A stretch of DNA of 64,000 nt. It comes from Malania oleifera (taxonomy: Eukaryota; Streptophyta; Magnoliopsida; Santalales; Ximeniaceae). The notes under the pieces are model-generated. The model searched no databases. It saw only the letters and a program-made list of their open reading frames with translations, and was not told the origin of the DNA. Below are positions 24,185 through 35,810 of this stretch, piece by piece. Both the position numbers and the translations under genes were made by a program. Location of the stretch: contig NC_080428.1 of NCBI RefSeq assembly GCF_029873635.1, positions 67,513,601-67,577,600 of the forward strand, given 5' to 3'. The first letter of the stretch is position 1. The number at the start of each line of letters is the position of its first letter.

Positions 24185-24368
24185 CATTTTCGAGTCCGTC
24201 CAGAAGTGTGGTTGAAGAGGAGAAATGGGCGGAGAAGTTGAGAGACAGAAGAGAAGCAGAGGAAGAGGAGGAGAAGGAGATGAAGAGGCTGCGACCCGAC
24301 CCGATCTCAGCGGGTTGAAAAGCTTCCTTGAACTGCAAGTTTCGCCGTGGTCCTGGGGAAGAACACAC
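24185..24368 (-). promoter_or_regulatory. Likely first (leader) exon of the galactosyltransferase gene
   Basis: A GC-rich, on the minus strand CT-rich, island follows AT-rich DNA and ends with donor-like GAAAATG|GTACGC at 24185; an alternative donor CGCAG|GTTTGC lies about 30 bp further on. CT-rich leaders are common in plant genes. The open frame across it (24093-24368) is mostly Ser and Leu and is probably not translated. The promoter should lie at 24370-24600. Confidence 0.45.
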
Positions 24369-24553
24369 CCGACTTCCTCTGCTACTTCTTCTGTGCTTCC
24401 GTTTCTCTTCTTTTTCTTCTTCTTCTTCCTTTTCTAGTTTTCTTCTTCTATCTTTTTTCGAGTGCTTGGATTTGAGCCCGTTGACAAGTCAAGTAAAATA
24501 AAACCATAAATAATATTAATTATAAAAAATTCATACATAAAATTAATTAATTA

Positions 24554-24557
<4 letters not shown>

Positions 24558-24600
<43 letters not shown>
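24558..24600. repeat. (TA)n(CA)n compound microsatellite
   Basis: About 16 TA units followed by five CA units, upstream of the likely galactosyltransferase first exon. Confidence 0.9.
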
Positions 24601-25167
24601 TGGAGAGAGAGAAAGAAGGGAATACACGTGGTTGGTGCTATTCTTATCTCCCAATCGAAATGTAATTAAAATTTTTATTTATTTTAAAATTAAAATATTT
24701 AACTTATTATATATATAAATATATGTATGTGTGTGTGTGGATATGTGCTTGGTGTGTGATAATTTCATATAGCCATAGAAATAATATTATTATCGAATTG
24801 TAAATGTTTTTGGAGATAGTGGAAGTTTTGTGGCAATAAAAGATTTGCTTAGAATCTTAAGATTTCGTTTACTATTTGAAATGCAATGTGATTAGAAGGT
24901 TTTATTAAATAATATTTTTTTATAACATATTTAATTGGGTATAAGTTTTTTTTTTTTTTTGGTATATAATTTTTGTTCGTGTCCAAAAGATGCGGTGCAT
25001 AGCCAAATAATCAATCATATGATACATCTTAGAAAAAGTCGAATCTAAAAAGGAATGTGAACATAATAAAATTATAATACTATTAAAGTTAAAGATGTTT
25101 ATCTCTATATAAAGAGTTTTTGCAAGCAGACAATGATCTAATTCAAGTCACCATTACAATAAAGAAT
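24601..25167. other. No gene seen
   Basis: AT-rich DNA with a T run near 24947. Nothing recognisable. Confidence 0.5.
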
Positions 25168-25935
25168 TGAGAAATTGCTTATAACCCCAAGTTTGACTTA
25201 ACATTTAGCATGATTATATGTTTTATTAATATTGTAAAGATACTCTCAAAATATTCATACAACAACAAAATATATTAAGTTTACATCTGTATCACCTTAT
25301 TCTCTCTCTCTCTCTCCTCTGTCTCTCTTCACCTCCTCTAATTTATCTCTAGCTACCTCTTTTTTTCTCCTTTTTTAACCATTTCTAAGATAAATCTATA
25401 TTTGATTTGTCCTTATATTTTGAAATATCACTTAAAAGGGTATCTAAGAGGGCAACTTGAATTTTTACACCGCTTTTGTATAAAATAAGTTTCCAATTCC
25501 TACTCAAAAAAACTACAGTTGGAAACAGGTTTCCTTCGTTTATTTTTTATTTTAATTTTTTACTCACATAGTTTTTGTTATTGATATTTTTTGTCAATAA
25601 GGGTTTAGAGGTGTAAATTGATGCTAAAAAGTAATCATCATCATTTCTCTTTCCCCCTAATTTCTACTTTTATTTTCTCAACCTTCTTTTTTCTCTTGTC
25701 ATGTTTTATTGAAACAATAATATCTTTATTTTCAAAGCATAAATAAAAATGTCTTAGATAAAAGAAATAATTGAAAAATGGAGTAACTATAAAGAATATG
25801 AATGTACCTTTGTAGGCTCTTTTATAAATTAATTTTTAATAAACAGATTATTGTCTCTCCACTTTATATGTAGATGTCATCTTCTTTTAGAAGTCGTTTG
25901 CTAGCTAGAACCAACAATGTGAAATTTAATGTTTT
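25168..25935 (+). repeat. Long repeat, copy A
   Basis: Starts with TTGAGAAATTGCTTATAACC and, after a (CT)n tract at about 25300, runs through ATTTATCTCTAGCTACCTC to GTGAAATTTAATGT. The same order recurs in copy B (27009-27203, 38954-39123 and 41710-42163), now split by two insertions. The 3' 630 bp match closely by eye. The part between the opening motif and the (CT)n tract differs between the copies. It could be the LTR pair of an old element or a segmental duplication. Confidence 0.7.
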
Positions 25936-27008
25936 GTCCGAGACAGAGAAATTTATTAATTCATTTATTTTTTAAATTTTGATTTGTAAATATTTATTAA
26001 TACAATTAAAAAGGAATAAAACATACATAATTTTTTTTTTAAAAAAGAAAAAAATATGATGGTTCTCCATCTTTACACTTGCACACACATCACAAGAGAA
26101 ATTTTAGTAATTGCAAATAAAAAAAAAATAACCAATTAGTTTTCAATTCAATTGATTAATAAAAAATTTAATTTTAAATTTGATTGATCAATCAAATTTA
26201 AATGGTTGCTTTTTCCCTATCATATAAATAGAGATCTACAAAGGGTGATGGAGGAGAAGAAAATTGAGGGAGAGAATTGGAGAAGAAAAGAGTTAAGGGG
26301 AGAAAAAATTTAGAGAAGAAATCAAGAAAGGAAAAAGTGAGGCAAGAGGCTGAAAGATGTAGTTAGGAGGTTTGAGAAATAAAGAAAGATTGAAAAATTG
26401 AGAATGGAAAGAACTGGAAGGTTGACACAGTGGGAAGCAACATGATTTAGATTGTAGGAGTGAAGGAACTGGGTTTGACGGATTGCAAAAGTAGAGAAAG
26501 GATTCAACAAGTTGATGAACTGAGAAATCAAGAAAGTGCATTGGGCAGAATTAACAAGAAAGGAGACTTCTAAAAGCTAAAAAGCTGGTACCATCTCTCT
26601 TGATTCTTATTGTTAGTCTCTTTCAATTTTTGATTATCCATAATTAGTTCAAAATAGTCACATAAAGAATCTTAAAAGAATTTCTCAAATAAAGTCTAAA
26701 ATTGGATTGTAAAATTCCCAAACAAGTTCCCAAAATTTAAAGAGTCTAAGTTATGTTTTCTTTGGATGGCTAGATCACTGTCATGTAAGCGAATCGAATC
26801 AAATATCCCGCACCCATCATTTTCTATCAAGTGGTGCTACGTTGATATCACCTTGTTGCAATAAATTCAAAAATATATATAAATAAAAAATAATAGAAAA
26901 ATAAAATCTCTTGCACCATGTGTTGCCACTATTGGCTAACACGTGACAGATTTATTTGTGAACCAGGTCAATTCGGTTTGGTCCGGGCCAACCTGAGTTG
27001 ACTTAGCA
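25936..27008. other. Spacer between the two long-repeat copies; no gene seen
   Basis: The purine-rich stretch at 26225-26560 gives overlapping minus-strand frames that are Phe/Ser/Leu-rich and look spurious. No primer-binding site or gag-pol motif was found, so an LTR-element interpretation of the flanking repeats is not supported from inside. Confidence 0.5.
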
Positions 27009-27145
27009 TTGAGAAATTGCTTATAATCCCAAGTTTGACTTACATACACGCTTATATTTTGAATAGGATATGATTTGTCACGCTTAGTTTAAATTAGCCA
27101 AAAAGTTTTAAAATCTAATTCACCCCCTCTCTTGGGATCACACCT

Positions 27146-27203
<58 letters not shown>
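27009..27203 (+). repeat. Long repeat, copy B left part, with copia LTR tail and (CT)n tract
   Basis: Opens with the same TTGAGAAATTGCTTATAATC motif as copy A. It then carries a copia LTR tail at about 27050-27142 (CTAATTCACCCC..CTTGGGATCACACC) and a (CT)n tract at 27150-27203. The chromovirus inserted into that tract, and copy B resumes at 38954. Confidence 0.6.
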
Positions 27204-27209
<6 letters not shown>

Positions 27210-28976
27210 GTCCTGAACCCGCAGATGAGTCCTAGGTGTGAATTTAATAACATAACATGTCTCTATATCAATTAAACATACATGATACTATACTAAATGA
27301 GGGTTCGACCCCGTGGGGTACACGTAAACCCTATACACATTCACATACACATCCATACACATGAAATACGCATCGAAATTGTTCTTTCTATACATACATC
27401 ATACCATACCAGAGTCTATACATAACTAGAATCTACATTCCAAAATACCATACATACCCCGGGTGTCTACAAAACCCAATAATGACAATCCAGTTACAGA
27501 ATCCGTACTTACATAAATACTCTATGTAGCTAACCGACACCCACGCTCCCAAACGCTAGGATGCTAGTTTTGGCTACCCGAAGGACCTGAAAATCATTTG
27601 TATATTCGGGGTGAGACACCTCTTAGTAAGGAAGAAAACAAGTTATGTCAGTGTGTGACATATAAGTATTATTTCAACATAAACCATAACATGATACAGT
27701 TCTAATACATACGATACCAAACATACGGTTAGTGTCGTCATACCCAAGCACCCGATACACTGCAATAACCGAAACCTCATAGCTATATTGTTGCCAGTAC
27801 GGTGTCCACTCACACCCATTGGTGATCAGCCGGAACAAACATGCGATATTTCACACCCTCAGATATAAAGCTAGACACTCTCGCCCACGGTAATTAGTCG
27901 AGACATGGCGTCAGCGTATGGTAATTAACCACCCCTAGCTGATTTATAAAGCCTGGAACAATTTTGGAACTCATGTTCCTATACCCATCAGCGTACGGTA
28001 ATTAGTCACCCCAAACTGTTTTACAAAACCTAAAACATTTTACATACAACATTTCATTCCACACTTATTTGAGTATACAACAAATCATATCGTTGTCAAT
28101 TCGAGAAATACAGATTAATACAAATACAGGTACGGTCATCCCATTGCTACAATTTTATACAATATACAATTTTCCAACAAAAGTAAGGATCATACCTGAA
28201 ACCCCTAATTTTCCCAAAAATTGTAACCCGAAAATCCTTCATTTTCACCTGATAGATTTTCCCAAATAAGTAACCAAAACATACATATAATCATAAACTA
28301 CATGTTTACCGATTCTGATTTAAAAATATAACTGATATAAACAGAATCTCCTTACCTTTTCCCGAATACCAAAATGTGAACTCTATGGCTCCAAAACTAC
28401 GAACTGAGTTCCCAAAACCTAAACATCCAAAAACTATACTTCACTATAATTTTTACTACTACATATATACTGAAACAAAACTGAAATCGAACCCTTACCT
28501 TATTTTTGGGTCAAAACCCGAAATCCTCGAAACGAATTTCCAATCCGTTAAAAATGTAGAGCTTCTCCTCCTGATCCATGTGGTAATGTCGAATAATTGA
28601 TTTTGACAATTGACGGCCTAAAATCCTAGAGAGAGAGAGAGAGAGAGAGAGAGTTTTAGCTTTCTTAGCAATGAAGCAACAAAATATCCTATTTATAGAC
28701 CCTTGACCCGGTCCAATTCTTCAATGAGACAGCGCCTTCATCGATGAATCATCCACACATTTCATCGGCGAACTGACTCCTTCAGCGACGAACCCTATTC
28801 CGATATTTTACAACACGTTCGGTATCTCTTCGTCGATGAGGCTCTGAATTTTGGTGACGAAAAGAATGAGAGCCATCGTCGACGAGAACAATGGCTTCGT
28901 CGATGAAGCCTGCAAAATTTACCTTTTTACCCTTTCTCATTTAGTCAATCTACATATCTCGGATCGGGTTCTTACA
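27204..28976 (-). repeat. 3' LTR of the chromovirus
   Basis: Aligns with 37107-38953. On the minus strand it starts TGTAAGAACCC. It holds a palindromic block of TTCGTCGACGAA-like units at about 28718-28905, then a TATA box (TCTATAAATAGG at about 28688-28699) and a short (GA)n tract at 28630-28653. Its end at 27204 is degraded inside the CT microsatellite. Confidence 0.9.
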
Positions 28977-28990
28977 ACCTCCCCTCCTTA
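28977..28990 (-). promoter_or_regulatory. Polypurine tract of the chromovirus
   Basis: Reads GGAGGGGAGG on the minus strand directly before the 3' LTR start; it primes plus-strand DNA synthesis. Confidence 0.75.
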
Positions 28991-29319
28991 CAAAAATTTC
29001 ATCCTCGAGATTTGTAATCTCTCATTTACCAACTCAACTACATACCCAAACGCATACCTGACTCTAGGAAGAGTCGACGGTCGTCCACATAGTAGCCCCG
29101 TCTCAAATACATACATACCCTTACTTATGGCAGAGGAATACCATTGTTACATACATACACTATCTCGGGAGCTCACAATATTACAAAATTCTCCCACACA
29201 TCATTACTAAAATAGCAGAATATTACATACATACATACCCATACCGATCATGTTATCGAAACTACTACTCAAAACAACTGCGGATATTTTCGACGTATTT
29301 CCGTCTCTAACTCCTAGGA

Positions 29320-29635
29320 AGCTTCCTCAACCGCATGATTTCGTCATAGTACCTTCACTAACGGTATCTCCTTGGTACGCAGCTTCTGAACTTTATGGTC
29401 TAGAATCTAAATGGGTATCTCTTTACATGCCAAAGCATCCCCAATCTATAAAGATTTGTAACTAATTACATGCGAGGGATCTGACACGTACCTTCTCAAC
29501 ATGGATATGTGGAACACATCATGGATCCTCAAGAGCGCTGGGGGTAGTGCAATCCTGTAGGCCACCGGACCCACTTGTTTCAGTACCTCGAATGGTTCGA
29601 TATACCTCGAGCTCAGCTTGCCCTTTTTCCAAAAT
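29320..29635 (-). pseudogene. End of gypsy pol: integrase C-terminus and degraded chromodomain
   Basis: Reading from 29635, the frame gives [20 protein letters not shown] and [18 protein letters not shown], the conserved integrase C-terminal (GPY-type) region. Further on, with two stops, it gives ILDHKVQKLRTKEIPLVKVL and RNHAVEEAS. The latter matches the chromodomain of Tekay-type chromoviruses, which directs integration to particular chromatin. The rest of integrase lies beyond the solo LTR at 32717-33580. Confidence 0.8.
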
Positions 29636-29671
29636 CTTATTGTAGACACCCCATTTTTACCCAGGCCCGAT

Positions 29672-29674
29672 ATG

Positions 29675-29725
<51 letters not shown>

Positions 29726-29899
29726 TACATTGTTATTATCACTTCATTTTTATTTTTATTTTTATTTTTTTAATATAATTATTATTATTATTATTTTGTT
29801 ATTGTCATTTTTACTATTACTATTAGTATTATTATTATTACTAGTCTTATTATTATTATTTTATTGATAGTATCTTTATTATTTTTACTTTTACTACAA

Positions 29900-29944
<45 letters not shown>

Positions 29945-30005
29945 TTATTGATTTTATTATTATTATTATTATAATTATTATTATTACTATTACTATTTTC
30001 ATTAT
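29672..30005. repeat. Compound (TTA)n microsatellite
   Basis: Long runs of ATT/TTA units with interruptions (TTACTATTAC, TTTTTATTTTTA) inside the solo LTR near its left end. Confidence 0.85.
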
Positions 30006-30166
30006 TACCATAATAGTAAAAGCAAAAAAAAGAAAAGAAAAAGAAAAATAAAATCAAAAAGGAAGTTTTTTTTAGGGTTTACAGAATTTTTTTTTATATA
30101 AGGGGGGCATAGCCAAGCCAAAGAGGAGGAGGCACAGACCAAAGAAAGAAAAACCTTACCTTGCAG

Positions 30167-31060
30167 TCTCGTGCGGCGACAATGGAGTCGTTGGCGTTTG
30201 CGCAGTCAACTAGATGAAACCAATCGAGCAACGATTTCTTATCCGATTAATGCAAAACTTTATGAGGTCTTTCCTAACCCTTTCATCTTACTTTTCACCG
30301 TTCAGATTCTTCTTTTGAGTTTTCTCCCTTTGTGTTAATGTCTTGCACAGCCGTATCACCGCCGCAGCAGTGGAGTCATTAGCGTCTGCGCATCCAACTG
30401 GACGAAGCCAATCGAGCGGCTATTTCTTATCCGATCAATGCGAAATTTTACACGGTCGTTTCTAACCCTTTCTTATTAATTTTCACCGTTCAGATTCTTT
30501 TTTTGAGTTTTCTCCCTTCGTGTTAATTTCTTGCACAGCCGTATCATCACCGCAGCAGTGGAGTCATCGGCATCTGCGCATTCAACTAGACGAAGCCAAT
30601 CGAGCGGCGATTTCTTATCTGATCAATGTGAAACTTTACGAGGTCTTTTCTAACCCTTTTTTCTTAATTTTCACCGTTCAGATTCGTCTTTTGAGTTTTC
30701 TCCCTTTGTGTTAATTTCTTGCAAAGTCATATCACCGCCGCAGCAGTGGAGTCATCGGCGTCTGCGCATTCAACTAGACGAAGGCAATCGAGTGGCGATT
30801 TCTTATCCGATCAATGGGAAATTTTATCAAGTTGTTTCTGACCCTTTTATATTAATTCTCACCATTCAGATTATTATTTTGAGTTTTACAATTTCATTTT
30901 AATTTATTACACAGCTGTCTCACCGCCGCAGCAGTGGAATCGTCGGTGTATGCGCATTCAACTAGATGAAGCCAATCGAGCGGCGATTTCTTATCTGATC
31001 AATCTGAAACCTTACTCGGTTGTTTCTAACTCTCCCTTGTTAATATTTACTGATTTGATT
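30167..31060 (+). repeat. Five tandem copies of a 188-bp unit inside the solo LTR
   Basis: Units start at 30167, 30351, 30539, 30727 and 30915, that is three periods of exactly 188 bp after a first unit of 184 bp. Each contains CCGCAGCAGTGGAGTC, CGAAGCCAATCGAGCGGC, TTTCTTATCCGATCAATG and a TTCACCGTTCAGATT motif. The fifth unit is more diverged and incomplete. As 188 is not a multiple of three, the short frames in successive units shift, so coding is unlikely. Confidence 0.9.
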
Positions 31061-32716
31061 AATTTCTTTGAGTTTCATCTCTTGGACAACTTGTCCACAC
31101 ACAAACAAACACACACATGCACGTGTGATGTTTTTGTAATTTGTTTATATATATATTTTTTTTCTTCTTAATGTTATTTTGTATATATATTGTATTATTA
31201 TTGTTTTATTTGTTCTAATATCTAATGTTTGGGGTTCTTTTTCTTTTTTTTTTGTAATCATTGTAATATACTTATTTTTATTGTTACATATTATTTAGGA
31301 TGTTTTATTGTGTAGACATTATTTAGGCCTTTTGATGTATTTAGGATATTTGTCATATTTATTGTTCATACGGTATTTAGGGATTTTGTTTATTATTTAT
31401 GATTGTAATATTTATGCACATCTAGGATTCTTGATTATTTACATTATTTTCATAATACGACCATTTAGGGTTTTGGGTTATTGTTTTATTTTAGGGTTTT
31501 GGCTATTTCACGTTATTAGGGTTTTGAGTAGTGTTTTATTTAATTTACTTTATATTGCTATTGCGTATATATTGATGTTCATTATTGTTTATTATTTATT
31601 TATTTCTTGTATACGATTGTATTATCATTTTGTCGTGTTCATAACATTGTTGTGGAATTTTTAATGCTATAATATTTATTTGAATAAATGATATTTATAT
31701 TTAGCAACTTAGAATTGTAAGTAGCATTATACATTTAATTTAGTATTTTAGGTGACCGTGTACATTTAGTAATATAGCATTTTAGGTAATATTATATATT
31801 ATTATTATATTTTTTAGTATGTTAATATACAAGGTATTAATTATTATGGTAAGTTTAATATTTTAGGTAATATTTTTGGTGTTTTGGTATCATGCTATTA
31901 TATGGTATGTTTAGTATATATAGTATTATAGTAATCTATTACGTATTATATTATTTGTGGATATTTATTATTATTATCATTATGGTATGTTTAAGTATTT
32001 TTGTTTATAACGCACATGTAGTATTTTAATATTTGCTCATTATCTTAGTCTATATTATTGTTTATATTCTACTATTATTGGTATGTTAGATATTTTAGCT
32101 TCTATTATATATGTTGATTAGTACGTATTTTGGTATCATAATATTCTAGTTTATTACTATTTTATTTACTTATTTATTATGTTTAAATTATTATATCTAT
32201 TATTAAAACCTCCCATACTAATATTTTCCTATAAAACTTTTACTTACAATTTTAAAATGTGGGAGCGTATTTTCTTAAATAATTTTGATTTTAATCCCTA
32301 TGATTTTATTGCGGGGGTATGAGCCTTTGGGCATCACGTACCCTAAGCTCTGAGGGAATATATGTATATATATATTTATTTATTTATTTATTTTCCCTAT
32401 GTATTTATAAAATTATAAAAAGGAGTAATTTAAAGAATTGTTAGATTGACTTAGGGATAATTTCAAATTAATTAGGTACCGTTCGTAAGAACGGGCGCGT
32501 AGGGGGTGCTCGTACCTTCCCCTCGCGTAACCGAACTCCCGACCCCAATTCTGGTAATGTAGACCGATTCTACCCCTAACGGGGTAGTAATCATGTGTTC
32601 TAACCGCACTAAAGGTTAGTGGCGACTCCTACACCATATTTTTCCTGAAAATATTAAAATGATTTTTAATTTCGCCGCCCGGGGCACACGCGCTCCCGGG
32701 ACGCCGCGACACTTAT

Positions 32717-33580
32717 CACCCCTTTCATCGGAGCGATTCTTAGAAATATCTTACCCCCAACCTCGAATTCCAACTCACGACGGCAAACATCTTCGTAACA
32801 CTTCTACCGACTCTGAGTTGAATTAATCTTATCCCTGATCAATCTGACCTTCTCAAAAGCCTGTTGTACGAGTTCGAAACCCAATATCTGCCGTTCATCG
32901 ACCTCATCCCTATACAAAGGAGACTGACACCTCCGACCATACAATGCCTTGAACGGTGCCATCCCAATACTAGCCTGAAAGCTGTTGTTATAGGCAAACT
33001 CCACCAATGGTAGAAACTGAATCCAACTACCTCTGAAGTCTAATACACAAGCCCGTAACATATCCTCCAAGATCTGTATCGTCCTCTCTAACTGTCCATC
33101 AGTCTAGGGGTGGAACGTTGTACTAAAAGTAAGTTTCGTCCCCAGTGCTTCCTGTAAGCTCTTATAGAATCGAGAAGTGAACCTCGGGTCTTGATTTGAA
33201 ACAATGGATACCGACACCCCGTGCATTCTAACTATCTCTTGCACGTACAAATATTCTAGCCTACTCAAAGAGTAGTTAACCTTCATCAGTGTAAAGTGAG
33301 TAGATTTATTCAACTTGTCCACAATTACCCAGATGACATTCTGCCCATGTAGTGCTGGTGGTAACCCGGTGACAAAATCCATGAAAATATGCTCCCACTT
33401 CCACTTTAGAATACTTAATGGCTGCAACGGCCCTGCCGGCCTCTGATGTTCAGCCTTTACCTGCTGACACATCAGACAGTGCTCCACAAATCGAGCAATC
33501 TCCCTTTTCATGACACTCCACCAGAAAGATTCGTGCAAATCTCGATTTATCTTCGTACTACCTGAATGTATACAAAGAAT
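32717..33580 (-). pseudogene. gypsy integrase core, broken
   Basis: From 33538 downwards: a zinc-binding region with CLMCQQVKAEHQ, then IFMDFVTGLPP (first catalytic Asp), IVSNQDPRFTSRF, where the family has S-D-R-D-P, and after a stop the ERTIQ..EDMLRACVLDFRGSW region at 33070. The usual second catalytic Asp appears changed to Asn. NNSFQASIGMAPFKALYGRR follows. The frame continues to the solo LTR boundary at 32712. Integrase would insert the element's DNA; this copy is inactive. Confidence 0.85.
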
Positions 33581-33718
33581 GATGCGCCTCCTCCAGGATC
33601 GTCCTCTTTATCCCCTCGTCGTTTGGAACATATAGTCTGTTTCCAAACCTCAATACACCTCCCTCGAAGATGTTAAAGTTTGCAACCAATCCTTACTACA
33701 CTTTCTCTACGGTCTTAA

Positions 33719-34519
33719 CTAACTCCGCATCATTAGCCTGCTCGACTTTAATCTCTTAAATAATGTCGGCTGGATCACCAAGCTAATAATAAAAGCCTGA
33801 TGATTACCATCCACCAACTCCATGCTAAGGCTTTCCAAATCCCGTCTGATATGATGCTGATCCATTACTACAGATACTGACGCATGCTCTAACTTCTGAC
33901 TCAACGCATCAGCTACCAAGTTAGCTTTCCCCGGGTGATAGCTAATGGTGCAATTGTAGTCCTTGATTAGATCCAACCACCTCCTCTGCCTCATGTTCAA
34001 CTTATTCTGTGTGAAAAAGTATTTGAGGCTCTTCTGGTCCGTGAAGATCTTACATTGTTCACTGTATAAGTAGTGTCTCCATATCTTCAACGCATATACT
34101 ACCACCGCAAACTCCAGATCGTGCATGGTTTAATTTTTCTCATACTCCTTGAGTTTTCGTGAAGTATAAGCAATTACTTTCCCCTGTTTCATCAGCACAC
34201 GTCCCAACCCCTTCATCGATGCGTTGCTGTAAATCACAAAACCATCGTCCCCAGATAGGATGGTTAAAATTGAAGTAGTGACCAGTCGATGTTTCAACTC
34301 CTGAAAACTTTGCTCGCCCTCGTCAGTCCAGTCAAATATCACACCCTTCCTCGTCAACCATGTCAAAGGGTAAGATAAATTAGAGAATCCCTCCACGAAC
34401 CGCAGGTAATACCCAACTAGTCCTAGGAAACTCCGAACATCCTGTACGCTCTTCAGTTTCACCCAATCAACCATTGCTTCTATCTTACCAGGATCAACCG
34501 AGATGCCACACTTTGACAC
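33719..34519 (-). pseudogene. gypsy RNase H and RT connection domain, broken
   Basis: The upper part (34519-34130) contains MSKCGISVDPGKIEAMVDW and VRSFLGLVGYYLRF, the conserved end of gypsy reverse transcriptase. The YSNASMKGLGRVLMKQGKVI region opens RNase H, with the first catalytic Asp changed to Asn (family YSDAS). After a stop, 34126-33719 reads [19 protein letters not shown] and [19 protein letters not shown], then [20 protein letters not shown]. Confidence 0.87.
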
Positions 34520-34549
34520 GACATGGCCTAGAAATGTGATCCATTTCAG

Positions 34550-35272
34550 TTAGAACTCACATTTCTTCAGCTTAGCATATAACTTCTTCTCCCGTAGAAC
34601 TTGAAGTACCAACCTCAGATGGTTTCTGTGCTCTTTCGAACTCTTAGAATATACTAGAATATCATCAATGAACACCACTACAAAATGATCCAAGTATTCA
34701 TGGAAAACCTTGTTCATTAGGTCCATAAATACTTTCGGGGCGTTAGTCAACTTGAAATGCATGACCAGAAACTCGTAGTGACCGTATTTGGTTTGGAAAA
34801 CAATCTTTGCAACATCGTCCGTCCTGACTCTCACTTGATGATACCTTGACCGTAGATCGATCTTTGAAAAGACCTGCATTCCCTGCAACGGGTCAAACAG
34901 ATCATCTATATAAGGCAACAGATATCAGTTCTTTACTATTATCTTGTTGATCTCATGGTAATCAATGCACATTCGCATCGACCTGTCCTTCTTCTTCACG
35001 AATAATACTGGAGTTCCCCAGGGCGAAACACTAGGTCTGATAAAGCCCTTATCCAGTAGTTCCTGCAATTGCTCCTTCAACTCTCTAAGTTCAGTTGGAC
35101 CCATCCGGTATGGAGCTTTAGAGATCGGCGCCTTGCCTAGTAGCAGATCAATGGCGAACTCCACCTCATGATCAATAGGTAAACCAGATAAGTCTTCCAG
35201 GAATACATCCAAAAATTCATTAACCATTTGGATATCTTCAAGTTTCAAATCATCCCGAGGTGGTTCCTTCAC
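34550..35272 (-). pseudogene. gypsy reverse transcriptase, broken
   Basis: From 35272: [53 protein letters not shown], a stop at about 34922, then [29 protein letters not shown] and the catalytic FIDDILVYS near 34670. All key RT blocks are present in order. One stop in the middle and one after KKCEF (34550) break the polyprotein. Confidence 0.9.
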
Positions 35273-35279
35273 GCAAGCT

Positions 35280-35810
35280 AGGTACCCCTAACAACCCTCC
35301 AAGAGTAACCTTCTCACCTGTATAACCAATATAATCTGTGGCATCGAATGCACACACGATCCCACAAACTCATACTCCTGCTCCACAGGAGGTCTGAACA
35401 CCACTATCATTCTACGACAATCAATCATCGCATAACTAGAGAATAACTAATCGATCCCCAGTATGACGTCACATTCGCACATGTCATACACTACTAGGTT
35501 CCCTCGTAGCAATCTTCCCTAAATAACCACTGGGCAATTTCCCAAAATTTTATTACAGATCGTTATACTCCCAGTCGATGTAGCCACCGACAACCATTTA
35601 TCCATCGCTTGGGTTTTAACCCCACACAGTTACACAAAACTAGCAGATCTCTCGAATCAAATAAAACAACAGCTCTATTCGAAAGCAATAACATGGTACC
35701 TGTCACCACGTTCCCAGCGTGTGCCGCATCTGCTGGACTAAGGGAGTACACCCTCACCGGAGCCATGTTTTCCTGATAGTTCCCATGAGGCATCTGATTA
35801 CTTTCACGGT
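35280..35810 (-). pseudogene. gypsy protease region, broken
   Basis: The frame at 35793-35563 ends a NVVTGTMLLLSNRAVVLFDS motif. In the family the active site reads F-D-S-G-A/S; the Gly is replaced here and a stop follows. The remainder to 35280 is interrupted by several stops. Confidence 0.7.

Larger units (their letters stand above)
29636..32716 (+). mobile_element. Solo LTR of a Tat/Ogre-like gypsy element with target duplication CTTAT
   Basis: A 3,071-bp unit (29641-32711) starts TGTAGACACCCC, ends GGACGCCGCGACA and is flanked by CTTAT on both sides (29636-29640, 32712-32716). It has no internal region. The end section with GGTTAGTGGCGACTCC and the CGCCGCCCGGGGCACACG stretch is characteristic of Tat/Ogre-type LTRs. 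It splits the chromovirus integrase reading frame, and so is younger than that element. It presumably arose by recombination between the two LTRs of a full element. Confidence 0.85.

Noticed and set aside
24093-24437. Open frames across the GC-rich island upstream of the galactosyltransferase gene
   Set aside because: The minus-strand frame is Ser/Leu/Phe low-complexity and the plus-strand one is Arg/Glu-rich from the same CT-rich leader; the island is better explained as a leader exon.
26225-26560. Overlapping minus-strand frames of 69-82 codons
   Set aside because: Purine-rich plus strand gives Phe/Ser/Leu-rich frames in two registers; neither looks like a protein.
31308-31664. 118-codon plus-strand frame rich in Leu, Ile, Tyr and Phe
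   Set aside because: Product of T-rich sequence inside the solo LTR; no start context, no conserved motif.
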